This document shows positions 56,886-64,000 of a stretch of 64,000 bases of DNA, piece by piece. How positions within the stretch are numbered: the stretch's first letter is position 1; every line of letters starts with the position of its first letter. The notes beneath the pieces are model-generated. The model saw nothing but the letters and a program-made list of their open reading frames with translations. It ran no database searches and was not told the DNA's origin. The position numbers were made by a program, and so were the translations under genes. The DNA is from Labia minor (taxonomy: Eukaryota > Arthropoda > Insecta > Dermaptera > Spongiphoridae): positions 30,397,398 to 30,461,397 of the forward strand of contig OY720347.1 of assembly GCA_963082975.1 (NCBI GenBank), written 5' to 3'.

Positions 56886-56893
56886 TTTTAAGG

Positions 56894-57947
56894 TTTAATT
56901 TACAAACAAGTATAAAAAAATACTACCTTAACCGACGTATAATAATAATAATATATAATGAAGTTTAAATATTTGTTCTATAAAGTTTAAATGACATATG
57001 TTTGATAACAAATAGGCATATATAAATATTAAGATTGATGTATAAATGTGTTTAATAATAGTGATTGTCATATGTAAAGGGTATCAAGCTCAAAGCTGAA
57101 ATTTATATATATTACTATAATACATGAGATTTATATTATAATAAAATAAAATAATAAAACTTAAATAAATAGTAGCCAAGATTATTTTATTCTACGGACA
57201 TACTTGATATAATATCATACAAATTTCAATTAGAAAAATGCATATTTTTTTCTTTAATTAGGTAATTAAGATTATTTTAATAAATAATTCAATCATTAAA
57301 CAAAAAATGATAAAATTGAAGTATTTTTATTTGAATCTTTAATAAAAAAGAAAAAATTATATTTTTTTCATCAAGAATTATATAAATATTTATCAAAGAC
57401 AATTAAATAAATTTCATACATTCGTGACTGTAACCAAGTAATAAAAAAAAAGATTTACACCTGAAAAAATCCTGAAGTAATTAACACCTTAAATTTATAG
57501 AGCATATATATTTTTTATTTTGCAATTATATTTATTTTACTTTATATTTAATTAAGTAATTTTTAATTTAAAAATATCTCTTTGAAACAAAACTAATTTT
57601 TTTATCTAAAAAAAGTCTTTATACTTGGATATTTTTCAGTAGATTACCGAAATTAAAGTAAATTGTATGATTTATCAATTTTAAGGAAATTAAAAGAAAA
57701 TTATCAAAATAAGAATTTAAAACTAAAATCTCGTTTTGGTTATTATGCATGTAAAGGTCTTTTTATTATTTATATTATATTATTAGCATGTATCATTTTA
57801 TAAAGGATTGAATATAAAAAGGAATAAATTTGTTTTTGTTTTTTTAATATTTAATTAAATAAATAATTTTATAGATATACATATTAGTACATATGGATAT
57901 ACATATTAGTACATATGGATTAACTTTAATAGATTTTCAAAGACTAA

Positions 57948-57994
<47 letters not shown>

Positions 57995-58480
57995 TACCGA
58001 AAGAATATTTTGTATATTTATATTTCGACTTATGAAATAATAATAAATAAATCTATATTGGTTTAATGATAAGAAAATACATATATAATTATCTATCTAT
58101 CTCTATCTCTTTCTCCCTTTCTCTATATATATTAAAAATATTATATTATCTAAAATTTTATAAATTAATTTAAATTTCACACAGCACACGAATATAATTT
58201 TTAAATTTTAATATTATAAACAAGTAGAATCAAAACATTCAATATTTATTTGAACAATAACATACATCATACATCATACATCTGATGAACAAAGATATTA
58301 TTATATATTAAAAAAATAAATAATTAAAAAAAATATTTTCTAAGATTCTATATTTCCATTTTATTTATAATTGAATTCTTTAAAGAATTGAAATATTGAT
58401 CATAAAATTGGTAGACCTTTATCATATTGCAAAACATTATATATTACTTAATTTCTATATTATTTATAAAACAAATAAGC
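56894..58480. other. AT-rich spacer with (AT)n
   Basis: AT-dinucleotide run at about 57953-57988, preceded by a short tandem of ATATGGATATACATATTAGTAC (about 57885-57920). No gene seen. Confidence 0.42.
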
Positions 58481-59014
58481 TGGAGTGTATCCACACGACT
58501 ATCTCGCAATTTGAATGGGATTAAATAACATATATTATATTTAAATTAAATTTAATTAAATAAATTATAAATTAAAATCAATAAATAATATTTATTAAAC
58601 CCCCCAACGCGTGTTTGGCTCTTTGTTGAAGGCACCACGTCACGTGTTGGCAAGTGATTTGGAGTTTTAAAAAATTAATTCCGATACTTTCAGCGATTCA
58701 ATCATATACAATTTATAATCATGTGAAAAACTATCAAACATATATCTTTGTTTTTACGGTTAGTTTAGAGGAAAAAAATGAAAATGAAGTAGGTAATGAC
58801 CCTCTTTCGGATGAGCTACATTTCTCAAAAATTGATAGAAAACTACGAATTTTGAATAATGCCCGTATACCAAATTTCATTATTCTAGCTCAAACCGTTT
58901 TTGCGTAATTACAAAGAGACATTTTTCTCAACAAGTGAAAATGACTCAGGCACCTTCAAAACATAAAAAAATCAAAATCTCGACATCGAAAATTTTCCTG
59001 ATCACAATATTATA
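58481..59014 (+). mobile_element. HINE-like element, family A copy 4 (microsatellite lost)
   Basis: Head TGGAGTGTATCC and ACTATCTCGC at 58498-58507. The body matches the family. The simple tract is missing (GCGTAATTACAAAGAGACAT). The 3' end is degenerate. Confidence 0.75.
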
Positions 59015-59859
59015 TTATATAAATTGTTAGTTAATTATAATTATTTACTATTTTTTTTATTTTACATAAGCAACAATTAGATAAGGACAGCAGATTATAA
59101 TGTTGTTCAAAATTATTTTCAAATTTATAGTATGTATCATATAATAATTATTTTTTGAAAGAAAAAATAATTTTTTACATTTATGAAATTGATGTTGGAA
59201 CCACAGGGTCCTAGTGTTACTGTCTTCTATTGCAACTAAGAAGTTGTGGCCTTATTATTGACTATCCCCGGGTTTATTATATTTTTGTTCTGTGATTAAT
59301 GGTAATTATCCATTAGCAGAACGCATTAACAATCTTTGTTTATATATTTATTGCCTGAATTACTATTTTTTATATGAGAAGAATCCATGCTAACCCCAAA
59401 ATATTATATTCATTTTAGAAGCCAAAAGAAAATAAAAATAAAAACTTGTGAAAAATGAACAAACGAAAAAAAAAAAGTTTTAATAAACATTTCGAAAATT
59501 AAATATTTTTCATTATAATAGTTTTTTAATTTCAATTAATTATAATAAATATATTTAAAATAAATTTATATAATTAATCTCAAAACTAATCAAACTAATT
59601 GAATAAATTTATATTAAATCACATTAATAGGATCAACTGAATTTTTTGTTTTTAACAATAAATTTATGTAATAGGTGAATTAATTAAAATAGGTGAATTA
59701 ATTAAAATCATTAGATTGTATTGAAAGAGGATGTTGAAATAGCTTAGGTATTATCTATTCTCTAAACAATCAAAGAATGAGAAGAAAATTATGAACAAAA
59801 AAAGAAAACAGAAAATGATTTGTGATTTATTGTTATTTATATTTCTAGTGACGGGGTGT

Positions 59860-60300
59860 ATATATATAAAATGAATGATCTATATATTTTCTTCCATCAA
59901 CTTAGTGGTAGTGTGGTGTGGGTGTGTTTGGTTTTGGGGTGTAGCAGGAGCAGGTGTGCATTGTCTTAAAGAGCTCATAATTAACGCAGTGTGTATTCCA
60001 CAGATATCAGGGCCAAGTTGTCGTCTATTGTTCTTAGAAACAGAGGAAGGGAAGGTTAACGCGAGCACGGTTCTTTAGTCACATACACAATGGCTAAAAT
60101 TCTAATGAACACAACTGGTATAAATTACGGGTGTTGCCGATTTGTAGCGGTGGTAGCAGCTAACAAAACAACCACTCGAGTACTTGGCTCCAACTTTCCG
60201 GTTGACAGTTCCAAATCTTATCAGTCTTTATGGCTCTTTGGAGTCTTAATAGTCGGACACCGAACTCATAGGGTGTAAACATGAGCAATTCCTTTTTTAA
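59860..60300. other. Balanced-composition island of unknown nature
   Basis: More balanced than its flanks, not repeated here. Overlapping frames at 59875-60078 and 60090-60278 (plus) and 59880-60068 (minus) are open but unrecognised. Candidate host exon or conserved non-coding sequence. Confidence 0.32.
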
Positions 60301-60978
60301 ATCTAGGTTAGCGGTTTTAGAATTGTTTTATTGTCTTTATAGTAGTCAAGACTCTTTAGTAACATACTAATACTAGACAAGCTTTTTATTCTCCAATCAT
60401 TTATCAGATGACAATTTAAAAGATAAATAAATAAACTAACAAAAAGTTTTTATATATTATTTATAAAAATTTGTCATTTAATAAAATTTTTTATTAGATT
60501 AACAAAAACATAATAATATAATATATATTTATATATATGAAATAAATGAAAAATGTATTGACTATTAATTACAGTGTTATTTAACCAAAAACGATTAGGA
60601 CGATTGATGGATTTTTTTTGATGTAAGATACATTTGGAATTGCCAATTTAAATTTTTTCATCAGATTATTGAAAATCAAATTGAAAAAGCAGGATCTCTT
60701 GTGAAAATTGATAGATAATTTAATAAAAAAAAATGTATGAAGAAATATATGATATTGCAAAGGTTATTTAAAAAAATAATATTGATTGGCAAAAAAATAA
60801 ATAAAAAAACAAACATTTTTTTAGCATAATAAAAAAAATAACTAGAGTTAAAGATCAAATCAAATGAAAGAATATTAATTGATATTTTTTTTTTTTCATT
60901 TTCTTTTTTGTTTTTTATTATTTAATTCTGAAAACAGTAATATACAATATTTAGAAAATAATAGTAGTTCACCTTTTT

Positions 60979-61759
60979 ACTATCTCGCCAGAGATATTAT
61001 TGCGATCACGAAAATTTTCAATGTCGAGATTTTGATGTTTTTATATGTTTTGAAAGTTCCTGAGTCATTTTCACTAAGGTTGAGAAAAATGTCTGTGTAT
61101 ATGTATATATATATGTGTGTGTGTGTATGTACCTAGACAAGATTAAGCAAAAAAGGTTTGAGCTAGAATAATGCAATTTTGCATACACGGGCTTTATTCA
61201 AAATTCGTAGTTTTCTATCAAATTTTTGAGAAATGTATCTCATCCTGAAGTGGGTCATTACTTACCACGTATTCATTTTTCCCTCTCATTTCACTACGGT
61301 TGAGAAAAATGTCTCTCTGTATATGTGTATGTAGACAAGATTACTCAAAAACGGTTTGAGCTCGAATAATGAAATTTGGTACACGAGCATTATTCAAAAT
61401 TCGTAGTTTTCTATCTACTTTTGAGAGATGTAGCTGATCCGGAAGTGGGTCATTTCTTTCCACGTTTTGATATTTTTTCTTCTAAACTGACCGTAAAAAT
61501 AAAGATATATGTTTGATAGTTTTTCACAGGATTAAAAATTGTATAAAACTGCTATATATAGAATTTCAGCTTGATTGAATCGCTGAAAGTACCGGAATTA
61601 ATTTTTTAACACGACTGCAAATCACGCGCCAGCTCGTGACGTGGTGCCATCAACAAAGAGCGAAACACGCGCTGGTTTAATAAATATTATTTTTAATTTA
61701 AATATAATATATGTTATTTAATCCAATTTAAATTGTGAGATAGTCGAGTGGAGACAGCT
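60979..61759 (-). mobile_element. HINE-like element, family A copy 5, with internal tandem duplication
   Basis: The 3' subterminal repeat ACTATCTCGC (60979-60988, plus strand) is followed by GAGATA, forming the terminal hairpin. The 5' head lies at 61741-61759. The segment with the simple tract and the neighbouring body occurs twice (about 61070-61283 and 61288-61490), making this the longest copy. Confidence 0.8.
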
Positions 61760-61854
61760 TATTTATTTTTATTTTTGTGTACATAACTTAAAAGTAAAAT
61801 GATGTATCAATGATCTTGAGAGAGAGATTCACAAAAATTGATAAAAAAAACTCT

Positions 61855-61960
61855 GTCTTTTGTTTATACTACGAAAGGACAACGCCTATCAAGTAAAGGT
61901 GTTCTATGATCAATAGAAGCGATATAAGCGACCTCCAGAATGCTTGGTTTCTTTTAAACC
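61855..61960 (-). repeat. Family H fragment (SINE-like), copy 6
   Basis: On the minus strand TTGATCATAGAACACCTTTA, then TTGATAGGCG and TTGTCCTTTCGTAGTATAAA follow the family order. Confidence 0.4.
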
Positions 61961-62969
61961 AACTTATAACTAATATCCGATATTATATATTTAATGTAAT
62001 AAATAATCATATGAAATGGGTTCAGATCTAAAGTGTCAAATTGTCAAATTATTATTATTATTTGTATTTGTATGAAAATAATATTTACAAATTACATTGA
62101 AATATCTATTTTTTATTAATAATCTCTGTTCTATATTATAATCTCAATCATTAATTAATAATTTGTGAATAAATGGATTTTTCAATAAATGAGATGTAAA
62201 TAAAATTTTTAAATTTTATGGAAAGTACTTAAATAATAATAATAATAAAAATAATAATTAAAAATATTTATTAACGTTATCCTTATTTAAATCCTTTCAT
62301 TCATAATTAAATTTTTTATATTATTTATATTATTTTTATGTACAATTATTATTATTATTATTATTTTCTAAATAATATGTCATTTTAGATAGATGTTTAG
62401 TCCCTTTCATTTGTGAGCAGAGAGAGAAAAAATAAAATACTCATTCATGATTCAACTTTAAAATCCAATAAAGAGAATTATTTAAATAGGAATAATGCCT
62501 CCTTTTAAATAAATATTGATTTTTGGTTCCATTTCGTTATATTTATTCATGGAATCCAGATCCTTCTCCAAATGATTCAAACAAAGAATTCTTTTCTTTC
62601 ATTGGAAATAGACAAAAAAAAAACTTCTGATCAACTCATTTGTACTTTATTGTAAGCTTGGAAAAAAGAAAAAAAACGCTATCCATTTAGTATTTTAGTT
62701 CATGATTTAATATTCATCAAATATTTAATAAATAATTGCAGCCCATCTGGGATTCATGGCGTTGAACAATTCCACCCTGGAAGGCTCATGATGTGCAACT
62801 GGCGTGGTTCAAATATGAAAGCAATTTGCTATATATATATATACATAAATATTTATGATCTAACAAACTGTTACATATATACACAAGCGAAAAATATTAT
62901 TTAAAAAAAAAAACAAAAAAATACATTTATAGTATTTTTTAAAGAAAAATTATGTTCTGAATAAAAATA
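61961..62969. other. AT-rich spacer with a short balanced patch
   Basis: ATT/TAA runs near 62050, 62237 and 62350. A patch of more balanced composition at 62740-62830 has no recognisable ORF. Confidence 0.4.
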
Positions 62970-63474
62970 AGCTGTAGTGTCTCCACTCGACTATCCTGCA
63001 ATTTGAATTGGATTAAATAACAAGATGATGGCACCTCGTCACGTGCTGGCGCGTGATTTGCAGTCTGGTTAAAAATTAATTTCGGTACTTTCGGCGATTC
63101 AATCAAGCTGAAATTCTATATATAGCAATTTTATACAATTTTTAATCCTGTGAAAAACTATCAAACATATATCTTTATTTGTACGGTTACTTTAGAGGAT
63201 AAAAATCAAAACGTGGTAGGTAATGTAATGACCCACTTCCGGTTGAGCTACATTTCTCAAAAGTTGATAGAAAACTACGAATTTTGAATAATGCCCGTAT
63301 ACCAAATTTCATTATTCTAACTCAAACGTTTTTGCGTAATATTGTCTACATACACACACGCAGAGAGAGACATTTTTCCCAACCTTAGTGAAAATGACTC
63401 AGGAACCTTCAAAACGTATAAAAACATCAAAATCTCGACATCGAAAATTTTCGTGATCGCAATACTATCTCTGG
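62970..63474 (+). mobile_element. HINE-like element, family A copy 6
   Basis: Head TGTAGTGTCTCCACTCGACT; the AT-rich segment after it is deleted. Simple tract at about 63346-63370 (CACACACGCAGAGAGAGAC). The 3' end GATCGCAATACTATCTCTGG lacks the final inverted repeat. Confidence 0.75.
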
Positions 63475-64000
63475 TGGTTTTTGAGTATCGTTATAAGTAC
63501 TGTGTACGTTGGTAACATAAGGAATTATAATGCCCGTTTATACATTTTGTTTTTTATAAATTTTTTCGTATAGAGATGTCGAAAAACAATTTGATGCAAA
63601 AAACGGGACGTGTAAACTGGCCATATCTATCCTGTCAACCCCAAATATCATTCCAATCGCATATTCGAGAATTGAAAAGTTGATATACTAACTGCTCTTT
63701 AGTTTTATTCAATTATATTTGGATTTGACTATCAAATAATTCCTTATCTAGTATTCAAGATTTCATAGGTTTAAATTAAAAACAATTTTAAAGATTGTAA
63801 ATTTGGATATTTGTTTCATTACACAATATTATTTTTGGATTGTCTAATTGAAATTTGAACAAAAAAAAAAAAAAATTCAACAACAACGATTATGTAATTG
63901 CAAATGCGTATGTGTCGAATAACCAACTAAATTAATTAGAAATTAAATCAATTTCAATTTCAAATTTGTATTTTTTTTTAATACTAATAAATGACAATTT
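63475..64000. other. AT-rich right edge with a possible old repeat fragment
   Basis: CTGGCCATATCTATCCTGTC and CATTCCAATCGCATATTCGA (about 63618-63668) have the flavour of the HINE-like bodies but match no copy here. No gene seen. Confidence 0.35.

Overview
This is a very AT-rich eukaryotic nuclear window, almost certainly from an arthropod. The gag type of its Ty3-like retroelement is common in chelicerates, so a spider or relative is possible, but the sequence does not settle the taxon. I find no intact ordinary cellular gene. Almost everything recognisable is mobile DNA in an AT-rich background with microsatellites. Most long open frames in the window are chance frames, LTR shadows or low-complexity shadows.

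Two young LTR retroelements stand out, both on the minus strand and both non-autonomous. The first (11990-16106) has two 744-bp LTRs that look identical, a tRNA-Lys primer-binding site (PBS), a polypurine tract, and one 586-residue ORF. That ORF encodes Gag and a retropepsin fused to out-of-order scraps of RT and integrase. Its primer-binding region is repeated three times, and one PBS copy lies inside both LTRs. The second (33089-35847) has two 493-bp LTRs that look identical and no gag or pol. Its single 566-residue ORF looks like a fusion of fragments from two chromatin proteins: a DEK-like N-terminal module, a long Glu/Lys 11-codon repeat, and a NASP-like SHNi-TPR segment. The frame then runs into the 3' LTR. 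This element, a retroelement carrying pieces of two histone-chaperone genes, is the best candidate for something undescribed.

Older elements are spread over the rest. They include an internally deleted mariner at the left edge (1-440) and a lone mariner end (39565-39597). There are three LINE tails (4163-4785 minus, 16683-16960 plus, 43515-44745 plus). A decayed hAT transposase lies at 36060-36836, and three short hAT MITEs lie at 8075, 30298 and 56686, two of them with perfect 8-bp target duplications. Two TTAA-flanked foldback MITEs lie at 3942 and 50981, and a TAGTC foldback at 3602.

The most abundant class is a set of about a dozen elements in four sequence families (A-D). They share one architecture: subterminal inverted repeats near both ends, a body with a simple-sequence tract, and, in families A, B and D, a short hairpin at the 3' end. 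This matches Helentron-associated elements (HINE, the DINE-1 type). A further dispersed family (H) has a tRNA T-arm-like stretch in two copies and may be a SINE.

Between these lie AT-rich stretches with no recognisable gene and several islands of more balanced composition (about 890-1310, 5150-5400, 8830-9430, 21270-21760, 25140-25460, 40760-41170, 49850-50480, 59860-60300). The islands are the only parts that might be host exons, UTRs or conserved regulatory DNA. The one at 5150-5400 has a CRE palindrome next to a TATA-like box.
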